Under the pieces are notes generated by a model. That model was not told the DNA's origin and did not search any database. It saw only the letters and a list, made by a program, of their open reading frames with translations. A stretch of 64,000 bases of DNA from Roseiarcus sp963794155. GTDB lineage: Bacteria; Pseudomonadota; Alphaproteobacteria; Rhizobiales; Beijerinckiaceae. Each line of letters begins with the position of its first letter. The first letter of the stretch is position 1. The translations under genes and the position numbers were made by a program. Positions 26,831-37,198 of this stretch are shown piece by piece. The DNA is taken from assembly GCA_963794155.1 (NCBI GenBank), contig CAWCCX010000001.1:62001-126000 (forward strand). Reading direction: 5' to 3'.

Positions 26831-27226
26831 TCAGGCTTGGTATTGCTCGTCGCTGACCTTCTCCATCCAGTCGACGGCCTTGCCATCGAGCCTTTCCTGG
26901 ACGGCGACATGGCTCATGGCCGTGGTCGGCGCGGCCCCATGCCAATGCTTCTCGCCCGGCGCAAACCAGACCACGTCGCCCGGCCGGATCTCTTCGATCG
27001 GCGCGCCCTCGCGCTGGACCCGGCCGCAGCCGGTCATGACGATGAGGGTCTGGCCGAGCGGATGGGTGTGCCAGGCCGTGCGCGCGCCGGGCTCGAAGGT
27101 GACCAGGGCGCCGGCGACGCGCGCCGGATCGGGCGGGCTCATCAGCGGATCGATACGGACCGCGCCGGTGAACCACTCCGGCGGCCCTTTGCCGGAAGGT
27201 TGTGATCCGCTTCGTTTGATCTCCAT
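26831..27226 (-). CDS. Single-domain cupin, mandelonitrile-lyase-like
   Basis: About 131 residues from the ATG at 27226 (GGAGGA upstream). Cupin motif 1 is WHTHPLGQTLIVMTGCGRVQ and motif 2 is GDVVWFAPGEKHWHG; His/His/Gln and His likely bind metal. The family is often annotated as (R)-mandelonitrile lyase but is mostly of unknown substrate. Co-directional with the aldo/keto reductase, 21 nt away. Confidence 0.75.
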   Translation of the reverse strand: MEIKRSGSQPSGKGPPEWFTGAVRIDPLMSPPDPARVAGALVTFEPGARTAWHTHPLGQTLIVMTGCGRVQREGAPIEEIRPGDVVWFAPGEKHWHGAAPTTAMSHVAVQERLDGKAVDWMEKVSDEQYQA

Positions 27227-27298
27227 CGTATTCCTCCGTCTTGCGCGTGACGCCACCGCCTACTGGCGACCGAGCGTCCCGCCGCAGGCGATGGCCTG

Positions 27299-27528
27299 CT
27301 AGAGTGGATCATATCCGGGCATCTTGTAGATCGTCTCGGACTTGTCGAGAATGTCCGGCTGACAAACCCTCTCCGCCCAATGCTCCGGCTTCACGTCTTC
27401 TATCCCGACCGAAACCAACTCCTCGCTGTACTTCAGCGTCGACATCACTGCTTCGGTTATTTCATCGGCGAGTCTGGACTTGTCTTTTTTGACCTGCCTG
27501 AATAGAGCTTGACGATCACATGAGGCAT
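27299..27528 (-). CDS. Tautomerase-family small protein, frame break in an A6 run
   Basis: The ATG at 27528 (AGGGAGA upstream) starts MPHVIVKLYSGRSKK, with the N-terminal Pro that acts as catalytic base in 4-oxalocrotonate tautomerases. The frame then fails at an A6 run (27485-27490); adding one base continues into KSRLADEITEAVM, VSVGIEDVKPEHWAERV and ends KMPGYDPL, giving the usual 76 residues. The first gene of the unit read leftward from the LysR regulator. Confidence 0.75.
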
Positions 27529-27633
27529 TATTGTCTCCCTCGCGCAGCCTGGTCACGCAGGGCTGATTTAGGAGCGCGCCTGCGTTGCGACTAGCTGCTA
27601 TAATCCGCATGGACTTATGAGCGGGCACGATGA

Positions 27634-28551
27634 ATGCAGCGTGGAAACCTGGATGATCTCCTCGCCTTCCTGGCGGTCGGGCGGGAGCGCAGCTTCACGA
27701 AAGCTGCGGCGAAGCTCGGCGTTTCGCAATCGGCTCTGAGCCACACCATCCGGGTGCTCGAGGCTCGGCTGGGCGTTCGCCTTCTCGCCCGGACCACGCG
27801 CAGCGTCTCGCCGACCGAGGCGGGCGAGCGCCTGCTCATGAGCCTTGGCCCCAGGTTCGAGGAGATTGATGCGGAGCTCGCGGCGTTGAGCGCGCTGCGG
27901 GAGAGGCCCGCGGGCACGATTCGGATAACCGCCACAGACTACGCGACGGATGCCGTCCTGTGGCCGAAACTTGCCTCGTTTCTGCGGCGGTATCCCGACA
28001 TCAAGGTCGAGATCAATGTCGAATATGGCCTGACCGACATTGTCGCCGAGCGCTTTGACGCGGGCGTCAGAACCGGGGAGCATCTGGCGAAGGACATGAT
28101 CGCAGTGCGCATCGGGCCTGACGAACGCATGGCGGTGGTCGGGGCCCCGTCCTATTTCAGCGGCCGGTCGCAGCCGAAGAAGCCGCAGGACCTGATCGGC
28201 CACAATTGCATCAACCTGCGCCTATCCACCCACGGCGGATTGTACGCCTGGGAATTCGAGAAGGACGGCCGCGAACTGAAGGTCCGGGTTGAAGGCCAGC
28301 TCGTTTTCAACGGGAGTTTCCAGATGCTCAACGCCGCGCTCGGCGGCTTTGGCCTGGCCTATGTGCCGGAGGACCTGGCGCGGCCGCATCTCGCCAGGGG
28401 ACGGCTCAAACGGGCGCTCGAGGATTGGCTGCCGCCATACACCGGCTATCACCTCTACTATCCGAGCCGCAGGCAACAATCACCGGCCTTCGCGCTCCTG
28501 GTCGACGCGCTGCGCTACCGCAACTCCTTCGGCGCCCGGCCGAGATCCTGA
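27634..28551 (+). CDS. LysR-family transcriptional regulator
   Basis: 305 residues. N-terminal winged helix: LLAFLAVGRERSFTKAAAKL, SQSALSHTIRVLEARLGVRLL; then a periplasmic-binding-like effector domain. Divergent from the tautomerase-cupin-AKR-SDR unit with a 105-nt gap, the usual arrangement for a LysR gene controlling its neighbour. The gap includes a TATAAT hexamer at 27597-27602 on this strand, without a convincing -35. Confidence 0.88.
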   Translation: MQRGNLDDLLAFLAVGRERSFTKAAAKLGVSQSALSHTIRVLEARLGVRLLARTTRSVSPTEAGERLLMSLGPRFEEIDAELAALSALRERPAGTIRITATDYATDAVLWPKLASFLRRYPDIKVEINVEYGLTDIVAERFDAGVRTGEHLAKDMIAVRIGPDERMAVVGAPSYFSGRSQPKKPQDLIGHNCINLRLSTHGGLYAWEFEKDGRELKVRVEGQLVFNGSFQMLNAALGGFGLAYVPEDLARPHLARGRLKRALEDWLPPYTGYHLYYPSRRQQSPAFALLVDALRYRNSFGARPRS

Positions 28552-28569
28552 ATTCGTCGTCCGGCAAAC

Positions 28570-29025
28570 TTACCACAGCATCGTCCAGGAGAGGGCTGCT
28601 GCTTCGGGAGCGACCTTGCTCGGGCCATCCGATCTCTGCCAATCGAGGAGCAGGCCGCGAAACCCGCGCCGCCCCGGGCCCGTGCTTTCGATCAAATCGT
28701 TCATCAGGCGAAGCCGCCTGACCAGCGTCTTCATGAACCCGACGGCGCGCGCCGGGTTCTCCTCGATCGCGGCGACGAACTCCGCATAGGAAGCCGCAAG
28801 GCATTCCGTGTCGGTCGCCGCCCTGACGGTCGCGGATCGCGGCCCCGGCTCGATCAGACACATTTCGCCGAACACTTCTCCGGTCTGCAGTGTGCCGACG
28901 GTTCTGGCGTTGGCGCCCTGGCCGATGATGACCTCGACCGACCCGCTGACGATGAAGAACGCGGTATCGCCGTCGTCGCCCTCGGCGATGATCGTGTCTC
29001 CGGCTTTGAACGAGACGTTGTGCAT
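28570..29025 (-). CDS. Cyclic-nucleotide-binding domain protein without DNA-binding domain
   Basis: 151 residues: one complete cNMP-binding beta-roll (FKAGDTIIAEGDDGDTAFFI, GEVFGEMCLIEPGPRSATVRA with the phosphate-binding cassette Arg-Ser-Ala) followed by a short helical tail and no helix-turn-helix. Acts presumably as a stand-alone sensor or regulatory partner. Convergent with the LysR gene (18-nt gap). Confidence 0.75.
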   Translation of the reverse strand: MHNVSFKAGDTIIAEGDDGDTAFFIVSGSVEVIIGQGANARTVGTLQTGEVFGEMCLIEPGPRSATVRAATDTECLAASYAEFVAAIEENPARAVGFMKTLVRRLRLMNDLIESTGPGRRGFRGLLLDWQRSDGPSKVAPEAAALSWTMLW

Positions 29026-31388
29026 GCTTGCCTCCGAGCGCTTCGAATGGAGCGAGGCCGCTTATATCAGGTCCGAACGCGGCCGAACGGCGAGACCGGT
29101 TCGGGGCGAAAATTCAGCCTCGCCCAGGTTTCAGCCATCAAGCTTCGGCTCAGTCCCGGGCACAGCCAGAGATTGTGACGATTCGCGCTCCTTTTGACGT
29201 TCTCCAACACCGCCCAATTCCGGGGTAGCGCGGTGGCGAAACCGATGATCAGCGCCCCGCCTTCGCCCGGCCCGAGGTATCGGCTGTTGTTGAGCACGGC
29301 AATGCTGGGGACGCTCTGTCTCGGCTACGGCCGGCGCGCCTATGCGCAATGCGCCCCGTCGGGACCGGCCGGAACATATTCCTGCTCCGGGTCGGCGACT
29401 GCGACCCAAAGCCTCAGCCCCTCGCCCTCGTCCGCGGCATTGGTCGTCACCACCACCCCCGGCTTCGGCATAACGACGACCGCCGGCGATGCTTTCGACC
29501 TCTCGACCACGGCCTCGGGGACCGGCCTCAGCTTCACCGACGCCAACGGCTCCATGATCGCCGGCTCGGGCTACGGGATCAATGCGGCCAACCTCGGCGG
29601 CGGCGATCTCACGATCACAACCACCGGAAGCGTCAGCGGCGGCGTTCTCCAAACCGTCACCGCTTCGGGCATTCAGGCGAAGAACTACGGCGCGGGATTG
29701 ACGATCAGCTCCGCAGGCGTGATCGGCACGAACTATGGAATCAGCGCGCTCAACGAAGGCGTGGGCGCTTTGTCGATCACGGCGACAGGCGCGGTCGCCG
29801 GCAATTACAATTCGGGCATTGCGGCCAAGAACTACGGCACGTCGCTGACGATCAGTGCCGGCGCCGTCGTCGGCGGGAACTATGGCGTCGCGAGTGGCGC
29901 GAAGGGAGACGGCGTTTATGCCCTGAACCGGGGCAGCGGCGCGCTGTCGATCACGACCAGCGGACCGGTCGCGGGCGCCGGCTCGGGCATCGAGGCGAGG
30001 AACTATGGAACCTCTTTGACAATCAGCGCCGCCGGCGCCGTCTCCGGCGGAAAGTTCGGCGTCTATGCCGTAAACCAGGGCTCGGGCGCGCTGTCGATCA
30101 CGACCACGGGCCAGGTCTCCGGCGGCGCCCGCGGAATCGTCGCCAGGAATTATGGGACTTCGCTTTCGATCAGCGCCGCAGGCGCGAGCGGCGCCGTGGT
30201 CGGCATCGGCGGCTACAACTTCGGCAGCGGCGTGCTCACGATCACCGCGACCGGAACGGCGAGCGGGGGCACGCTCTACGGATTGATCGGCAAAGGCTAC
30301 CAGTCCGGGCAGGGTGTGACGATTCAGGCCCAGAACGCGTCGGGCGGGAGGTACGGGGTGCTCGGCCTGGACTACGGGACCGGCGTCCTGTCGATCACGA
30401 CCACCAGGGCCGTCACGGGGTCCGGCGGAGCGGGCGTTTTCGCCTATAGCGCCTACGGGAGCGGGGTCACGATCAAGACCTACGGATCGGTCACCGGCGC
30501 GACGCACGGCGTCTACGCGAAACTCGGGGCTTACGGCGAGGCGACGCCGCCGGTCGGCGCCTTGTCGATCACCGCGGCCGGAACCGTGACCGGAACCGCC
30601 GGCGCCGGAATCTACGCGCTCAATTTCGGTCAGGCCGGCTCGACGACGTCCATCACCGTGACCTCGACCGGCTTGGTTCAGGGCAGAATCGCTGGCGTCT
30701 TCGCCTATTCGAAATACGGCGCGCCGATCGCCGTCACCAACAATGGCGTGATCCAGAACCTGTCGGGCGCTTCGACCGATCTCGCGATCGCGACCAGCGG
30801 CGGTCCGGTGACGATCGTCAACAACGGGACGATCACCGGCGTCGTCAATGTTTCGGCTCCCGCCGTCAGCGCGATGACCAACAACGGGACCTGGAATGTC
30901 GCCGGGGGGACCAACGCCTTCGGCGGGTCGGACATTCTCACCAACGCCGGCGGCGGCGCGATCGTCGCCGCTGCGAGCGGCGCGGCGAGCCCGGTCACGA
31001 CCACATTCAACGGCCTCGCCACCTTCAACAACGGGCTTGATCACGATGAGCAACGGCGTGCTCGGCAACCAGGTGGTCATCAACGGCGCCTTTGTCGGCC
31101 AGAACGGATCGGTCGCGCTCGACACGCAACTCGGCGGGGACGGCTCCCCGACCGATCAATTGGTGATCAACGGCAACGCGTCGGGGACGACCCGCCTCTT
31201 CATCGCCAATGTCGGCGGAACTCGGCGGCCTGACCACGAACGGGATCGAGGTGGTCGCGATCAGCGGAACCTCGACGTCGACCGCATTCACTTTGGGGCA
31301 GCCGGTCGAAGCGGGCGCCTACGCCTATACGCTGGTCGAGGGCAGCGGCGGCGCCGGCGACGAAAACTGGTCGCTGTCATCGACTTTG

Positions 31389-31585
31389 ACGCCGACCCCT
31401 ACCCCCACGCCAACGCCTACGCCGACTCCGACGCCGACCCCCACACCGACGCCGACGCCGACGCCCACACCAACGCCGACGCCGACGCCCACACCAACGC
31501 CGACCCCGACGCTCACCCCAACGCCGACGCCTACTCACACGCCCACACCGACGCCCACGCCCACGCCAACACCAACTCACACGCC
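31389..31585 (+). repeat. Thr-Pro codon repeat (6-bp unit ACGCCG/ACGCCC/ACCCCG)
   Basis: About 30 Thr-Pro dipeptides, broken by a few Leu and His, form an extended linker between the passenger and barrel of the autotransporter. At DNA level the six-base unit is degenerate at third positions. Such tracts change length by slippage. Confidence 0.9.
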
Positions 31586-32459
31586 GCCGCCGAAGCACGG
31601 GCGCCGCCACATTCCAGAGCCAACGCCAACGCCGCCTAGCGTTCCGGCGCCCAAGCCGGTTTCGAAGCCCACGACGGCGGGCTTGCCGAACTATCGCAAC
31701 GAAGTTCCCGTCTACCTGGCGATGCCCGAGCTCGCGAATGCGCTTGGCTTCGCGATGATCGGCAACGCCGACGCGCGGTTCGGTCAGGGACGCGAGGACT
31801 TCGTTCCGCCACCGCCGGGGTTTCGCGCCGAAGTCGCGCCGTGCGAGTCTCTTTCACCGACCGAAGCGCAAACGTCAATCCAGTCGGGGACCGGATGCGC
31901 GACGCCGGTGGAGATTGACAAGCTCGATGCGGGCCAGCGCGCCGCCGCCGACCAGTCGATTCGCAACAATCTCATGTGGGGCCGGGTCCTCGGCGCAACC
32001 GGCGAGCAGCAGCCTGGCGGCGCTGCGAGCCTTTCATTCGCGACGCCTTTCCTGAACGGCAAAGGGCCGCAATACAGTGCCAGCTATGGCGGCTTCGAGG
32101 CCGGCGTCGATCTCTGGCGGCAGACGAGCCGCGACGGAGCCCACGACGACGCCGGCCTCTATATCGGCGCCCTCACCGCCTTCGCCGACGTCGATCAGGT
32201 CTATTCCTCGGCCAGAGCCGGCACGGTCACGATGAACGCCTATTCGGGCGGCGCTTATTGGACCCACTTCGGCCCCCAGGGCTGGTATGTCGACAGCGTG
32301 CTTCAGGGCGCCTGGTTCGACCAGGCCCACGGCGGCACGAGCCTGACCGGCATGAGTGTTTCGGGCTCGGCGGTGTCCGCTTCGATCGAGGCGGGCTATC
32401 CCTTCCCTGTCGCCCTGTCGTGGACGATCGAGCCCCAGGCGCAAGCAATCTACCAGATA

Positions 32460-32669
32460 GTGTTGAAAAACTCGGAAATTGAGTGACCGCGAGAATCTCG
32501 TTTTCGCGCCCATAGCGGGATCTAAGCCGGTAGTCGCCACGGCAAGCCATATGGGAGGGTCGCACGCGGCAAAGGCGGCCCGTCCGCCGAACCCCCAAGG
32601 AATTTTCCATCGAGGCTGCCAGCGGTCTTCTGAATTGTGATCGAAGCGAAAATCCGAGTTTTTCAACAC
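32460..32669 (+). mobile_element. MITE-like insertion, 210 bp with 17-bp perfect inverted repeats
   Basis: The ends are GTGTTGAAAAACTCGGA (32460-32476) and its exact reverse complement (32653-32669). No transposase frame fits inside. The flanks carry related sequences AATCTACCA (left) and AATATACCA (right), a possible target duplication with one mismatch, although 4 nt (GATA) separate it from the left end only. Removing the element rejoins the autotransporter barrel (IYQ-YLGIG). The parent insertion-sequence family is not secure from the ends alone. Confidence 0.8.
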
Positions 32670-33072
32670 AATATACCAATATCTCGGCATTGGCTCGGGC
32701 GCGGACGCCTATGGGGAGACCAGCTTCCCCGCGACCAACGACTTAAGGGCGCGGATCGGCGCCAAAGCCTCGTATGTCGCCCTGAACGAGGCGACCGGAA
32801 ACAGCCTCCCGGTGACATTGTGGGGCCGGGTCAATCTCTGGCGCGACTTCGTCACCAGCCCACCTTCCGCGACCTTCGCCACGCTTGCGGGCCTTAATCC
32901 GACGACGCTCGACGGCTCCCTTCAGGGGACATGGGGCGAGATCGAATTGGGCGCGAACGCACGCGTGACCAAGTCCCTCAGCCTCACCGGCTCGGCCTTC
33001 TACGATCATTCGATCGACGGCGGCGCCAGCTGGAGTTTCGGCGGCCGCATCGGCCTCAAGCTCGAGTTTTAG

Positions 33073-33105
33073 CCCCTTCTCCGCGCAGCGGGGAAGGTGG
33101 CGCTG
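33073..33105. terminator. Possible bidirectional hairpin terminator
   Basis: Between the convergent autotransporter and nadE genes the sequence CCTTCTCCGC-GCA-GCGGGGAAGG can fold into a stem of about ten pairs with one mismatch. No T run follows, so intrinsic termination is uncertain. Confidence 0.3.
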
Positions 33106-34848
33106 CTACTCCTCGAACCGTTCGCTCGTTCCGACCGATTTCGGCGGCGCGAGCGATGGGTCGGGCTTCTGCGCGTTGAGGCCTCCGTCGCGGAAGCGGT
33201 TGACGATCGGATAGCGGCGGTCGCGGCCGAAATTCTTCGGTCCGACCTTGACTCCCGGCGCCGACTGGCGGCGCTTGTATTCGGCGAGATAGAGCAGCCG
33301 CTCGATCCTGCGCACCGTCTCGGGATCGTAGCCTTCGGCCACGATGTCGGCGATCCGCATCTCTTTTTCCACGAGCCCGTGCAGAATGCCGTCCAGCACC
33401 GGATAGGGCGGCAGCAAATCCTCGTCCTTCTGGTTCTCGCGCAATTCGGCGCTCGGCGGCTTGACGAGGATGTTCTCAGGAATCACCTCGCCGCCCGGCC
33501 CAAGCGCGCCAACCGGCTTCCAGCGGTTGCGCAGCGCCGAGAGGCGAAAGACCTCCATCTTGTAAAGGTCCTTGATTGGGTTGAAGCCGCCGTTCATGTC
33601 GCCGTAGAGCGTCGCGTAGCCGACCGACATTTCCGATTTGTTGCCGGTCGTGACCACCATCGCTCCGGTCTTGTTGGAGATCGCCATCAGGATCAGGCCG
33701 CGGGCCCGGCTCTGGATGTTCTCCTCGGTGATGTCGCGCTTCCTGCCGGCGAACATCCGCTCGAGCGCGTGCTCGACGCCCTCGACCGGCCCGGCGATCG
33801 GCACGATGTCGTAGCGGATTCCGAGCGCCTTCGCGCACGCGGCAGCGTCAGAGAGCGATTCGTTCGAGGTGAACCGATAGGGCAGCATCACCGCCTGCAC
33901 CCGCTCCGCGCCCAAGGCATCGACCGCCATCGCCGCGCACAAAGCCGAATCCACGCCGCCCGACAGGCCAAGCACGACGCCGGGAAAGCGGTTGTCGTCG
34001 ACATACTCGCGCAAGCCGAGCACACAGGCCGCATAGTCGGCTTCGTCGCCCTCTTCGACGACGGCGCGCGGTCCTTCGACGCAGCGCCAGCTCTTGCCGC
34101 TCCGCTCCCACACCGTTTTCGCCACCATCGGGCGGAAGGCCGGCAATTGCGCGCCGAGGCTGCGGTCAGCGTTGAGCGCGAAACTCCCGCCGTCGAAGAC
34201 GAGCTCGTCCTGGCCGCCGACCATGTTGAGATAGATGAGCGGCAAGCCGCTCTCAACGACCCGCGAAACCGCCACGTTCTGGCGAATGGCGAGCTTGTCG
34301 CGTTCATACGGCGAGGCGTTGGGGACCAGCAGGATCTCGCCCCCGGTCTCGAGGATGCATTCGACCGGGTCGGGGCCCCAGATGTCCTCGCAGATCGGCA
34401 CGCCGACGCGGACGCCGCGAAAGGGGATCGGCCCCGGCGCTGGGCCCGGCGCGAACACCCGCTTCTCGTCGAAGACACCGTAGTTCGGCAGATCGACCTT
34501 GAACCTGGCCGCCTCGATTCGCCCGCCGTCGATCAGCGCCATGGCGTTATAGAGCTTGCCGTCCTCGGCCCAGGGCAGGCCCACAAGCGCAGCCGGCCCG
34601 CCGTCGGCGGTGTCGCGGGCAAGCTCTTCCACGGCCGCTCGACAGGCCTCCTGGAACGCGGGCTTGAGCACCAGGTCCTCGGGCGGATAACCGGAGAGGT
34701 AGAGTTCCGGCGCCAGCACGATGTCGGCCTCGAACGCCGCGGCCTCCTTGCGCGCTTTGCGCAACCGATCGCGGTTCCCCGCGATGTCGCCGACGATCGC
34801 GGCGATCTGGGCGAGCGCGATGACGAGGCGGTTCGTGGGGGCGGGCAT
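33106..34848 (-). CDS. nadE: Glutamine-dependent NAD+ synthase
   Basis: 580 residues. Amidates nicotinic acid adenine dinucleotide, the last step of NAD synthesis, using ammonia from glutamine. The N-terminal nitrilase-like glutaminase has Glu in LAPELYLSGYPPEDL, Lys in FKVDLPNYGVFDEKRVF and the nucleophile Cys in VPICEDIWG. The C-terminal synthetase has the PP-loop LGLSGGVDSALCA and VVTTGNKSEMSVGYATLYGD. Full length; no unusual features. Stands alone. Confidence 0.95.
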   Translation of the reverse strand: MPAPTNRLVIALAQIAAIVGDIAGNRDRLRKARKEAAAFEADIVLAPELYLSGYPPEDLVLKPAFQEACRAAVEELARDTADGGPAALVGLPWAEDGKLYNAMALIDGGRIEAARFKVDLPNYGVFDEKRVFAPGPAPGPIPFRGVRVGVPICEDIWGPDPVECILETGGEILLVPNASPYERDKLAIRQNVAVSRVVESGLPLIYLNMVGGQDELVFDGGSFALNADRSLGAQLPAFRPMVAKTVWERSGKSWRCVEGPRAVVEEGDEADYAACVLGLREYVDDNRFPGVVLGLSGGVDSALCAAMAVDALGAERVQAVMLPYRFTSNESLSDAAACAKALGIRYDIVPIAGPVEGVEHALERMFAGRKRDITEENIQSRARGLILMAISNKTGAMVVTTGNKSEMSVGYATLYGDMNGGFNPIKDLYKMEVFRLSALRNRWKPVGALGPGGEVIPENILVKPPSAELRENQKDEDLLPPYPVLDGILHGLVEKEMRIADIVAEGYDPETVRRIERLLYLAEYKRRQSAPGVKVGPKNFGRDRRYPIVNRFRDGGLNAQKPDPSLAPPKSVGTSERFEE

Positions 34849-34894
34849 GGCCGAGACTTAGCGCGGGGCGGAAGGGGGGCGCAAACGACTCAAC

Positions 34895-34920
34895 TCCCGC
34901 TCCTGTTTGGGAGGGGCGGG
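34895..34920 (+). repeat. Dispersed palindromic repeat, copy A (truncated)
   Basis: CCCGCTCCTGTTTGGGAGG then GGCGGG, an inverted repeat related to copies at 37352 and 46286. It lies at the left edge of the AT-rich island. Confidence 0.5.
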
Positions 34921-35006
34921 AAACGTCAAGTCCAAAACAATCTCGACAAATAACAAGTTCCCTCATATCGTATGCGAAAAATCGGGCAAACTTTGTTGAG
35001 AAAGGG

Positions 35007-36932
35007 GTGCAAGAGTTGCATGCAAACCCAAGAACCCTGTCCGATCTCTTCAATTCCCAGATTCGCTACGTCGTGCCCATGTTTCAACGACTGTATGTTT
35101 GGGAAGAAAGGCCTCAGTGAACAACCCTCTGGGAAGATATAATCGAAAAAGCCTTGAACCAAATAAAGAATGAGAAAACAAACGCACATTATTTCGGAGC
35201 TTTGATTATCGAAGGAGTGCGTCCCACGTCTCCACGAGAAGTTAAGAAGTTCTTGATTATTGACGGACAACAGAGAATTACGACGCTACAACTTCTCCTT
35301 TGTGCTTTCAGGGATCTTGCCCGGAACCAAGAATAGAAAGGTATTGATCGGACTATAACACGTTACTTGGAGAATTCCGATATAGACGTCATGGAGCACC
35401 CCGACGAGGAGCGTTTCAAACTCTGGCCAACAACGCTAAATCGGAAGATATTTCAGGACATCATACTTTCTGGTAGCAAGGAAGAAGTCGAAAAGAGATA
35501 TCCTATAGTAAGATTATACCGTAAGCGTAAACCAGAACCAAGAAACAGATTGGTTGACGCATATGTCTTCTTTTCGATCAAAATAGAACAATGGCTGGAC
35601 GTCATCTCAGCCTCTTCAGTGATTTCACGGCAGGACGCTGCTTTCAAGCTTCTTCAAGCGCTTCAACAGGATTTTTCTGTCGTCGAAATATCTCTATCGG
35701 AAGGAGATGACCCGCAGGAAATATTTTACTCATTAAACTCGCAGGGCCGCCCCTGTCCCAATCTGACTTGCTTCGCAGTTTGATATTCATGAGAGCAGAG
35801 AAAGAAGATATTAATCGCGATGAATTGTTTGAGAATTATTGGAGTAAATTTGAAACAGACTTTTGGAGCAATGAGATTGCCAGAGCCGGGCGAGTGTTTT
35901 CTAGACTTGACCTTGGACTTAGATATTTCCTGATGGCCAAGACTGGACAATTGGTTGACGCCAGGCGGGTTAATGAAGAGTACAGGAGCTGGATTGGAAC
36001 CTCTCCTCCGAGATATGCCAGCGTAAACGACGAACTTGCGGACTTCTCACGATTCTGCGATATATTTATGGAATTTGAGTCCGCCGGAACGAGTATCTTA
36101 CCAGCTACAGATTTTCGACGGGTCCTGGCAGATTTTGAGGTTTCAACGGCTCTGCCGCTCGTCATGTATCTCAGAATCGACGCCGAATTGGATAACCTAC
36201 AGGTCGCAGCCTGTATAAATGTGGTTGAATCTTTTATCGCTCGAAGAGTCATAGTCGGCGAAGAAAATAGAGAATACAACAAATTATTTATTGATGTTAT
36301 TGATTCAATTAGGCCCTACAAAGGTCAGAAGACAAAGATGGCGTTAGTCAGGAAGTTAATGATGGGCGGAGGCTCAACCAGAATTTGGCCAAACGACGCC
36401 AGTGTTGTTGAGAGGGCCATAAGTCGGCCAATTTTTCTCAACTAAAGTTTTCTGCCTTGCGCTTAATTCTCGAACGTATTGAGCTCTTTCTCCGAACAAA
36501 AAAGACCGAAGACATTGAGATTCCGCGAGGCATGCAGATTGAGCACGTGATGCCGCAAACATGGAGCACAAAGTGGAGATTGGGAGGAAAGTTGATTCCG
36601 GCAAGAGAAGCCGCTTATCCATTTTTGGCAACTGGTGAGTTCGAGGACCTAAAGGATGCGATCAGAGTTAGAAACGAATCGATCCAAACGTTGGGGAATC
36701 TGACACTGCTAAATAAGTACTTGAATCCATCTGCAAGCAATCTTCCGTTCCTAGAAAAGAAATCTGAATATAAGAGTCAGTGTTACTACTGAATCGTTTT
36801 TTTGATCCCATTTCAGATTGGGACGAAAAGGCAATCGCTGAGCGTGGAAGACGGCTGGGCGAAATCATTTGTGAACTGTGGCCATATCCCGGACAGGCGG
36901 AGGGGTTTCAAGTAAGCGGAAGCATGAGCTAA
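35007..36932 (+). pseudogene. GmrSD-like type IV restriction enzyme (DUF262 + DUF1524), degraded
   Basis: Pieces of one protein in successive frames. The N-terminal DUF262 part reads SDLFNSQIRYVVPMFQRLYVW, then a TGA in place of Trp (PQ*TTLWEDI), then YFGALIIEG and the nuclease motif FLIIDGQQRITTLQLL. Further stops or frame slips fall at about 35334, 35760, 36445 and 36790. The C-terminal DUF1524 HNH part has MQIEHVMPQTW and QTLGNLTLLNKYLN, ending with LGEIICELWPYPGQ. GmrSD enzymes cut phage DNA carrying glucosylated hydroxymethylcytosine. Codon use and base composition are far more AT-rich than the rest of the window, so the gene was acquired and then decayed. A GTG at 35007 behind GAGAAAGG is the likely old start. 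Confidence 0.85.
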
Positions 36933-37078
36933 CGCTCAGAACTCTCCGTGAAATCATCGACCCTCGGATGAATATGTCCGCGCGCCTTCCGGCTGATTCG
37001 AGAAGGCGCGCCTGATCGAAGGGAGGCGCGCTGGCGCGGGACAGATTTTGCGACAAATCCTTTTGGAAAATCGAGGCC

Positions 37079-37198
37079 GTGGCGGCCCTGAAAAGCGAGC
37101 AACTTTACAACAGCAGACTGGAAGAGATGAGCCGCCGCCGGCCAATCCGCGGCCTTTCCACGGAAGACGTCATGCGCATGACCCGGGGCGAGGATTGA
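37079..37198 (+). pseudogene. VapB-like antitoxin C-terminal remnant
   Basis: Thirty-nine codons ending RPIRGLSTEDVMRMTRGED, a typical antitoxin tail rich in Arg and acidic residues. No convincing start, ribosome site or N-terminal DNA-binding domain lies upstream. The stop overlaps the VapC-like start (TTGA), the coupling usual in vapBC pairs. Confidence 0.5.

Larger units (their letters stand above)
29233..33072 (+). pseudogene. Autotransporter adhesin, broken by two frame slips and a MITE
   Basis: Signal peptide near the start (LLLSTAMLGTLCLGYGRRAYAQ). The passenger, to about 31030, is a beta-helix of roughly 23-residue repeats of the form GI-A-NYGTSLTIS-AG-V-GG and YAVNQGSGALSITTTG. A Thr-Pro repeat linker follows, then an autotransporter barrel with WGRVLGATGEQQPGG and the terminal strand IGLKLEF. 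The frame slips at GGGC near 31034 (one extra base; NNGLDHD should read NNGLITMSNG) and near 31219 (GGAACTC). A 210-bp element at 32460-32669 then interrupts the barrel between IYQ and YLGIGSGADAY. The start is uncertain: a GTG at 29233 with GGGG upstream is preferred over a TTG at 29194. The first two slips could be sequence errors; the insertion is not. Confidence 0.8.

Noticed and set aside
29131..31125. 664-codon open frame on the minus strand
   Set aside because: Antisense to the repetitive autotransporter passenger; its regular composition is the mirror of the beta-helix repeats.
31325..31516. Gly-Val repeat protein on the minus strand
   Set aside because: It is just the complement of the Thr-Pro codon tract.
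31389..31585. CRISPR-like repeat array
   Set aside because: The unit is six bases with no spacers, and it codes Thr-Pro in frame.
33097..34953. 618-codon open frame on the plus strand
   Set aside because: Antisense to nadE, which has full catalytic motifs; Arg/Asp/His-rich with no recognisable domain.
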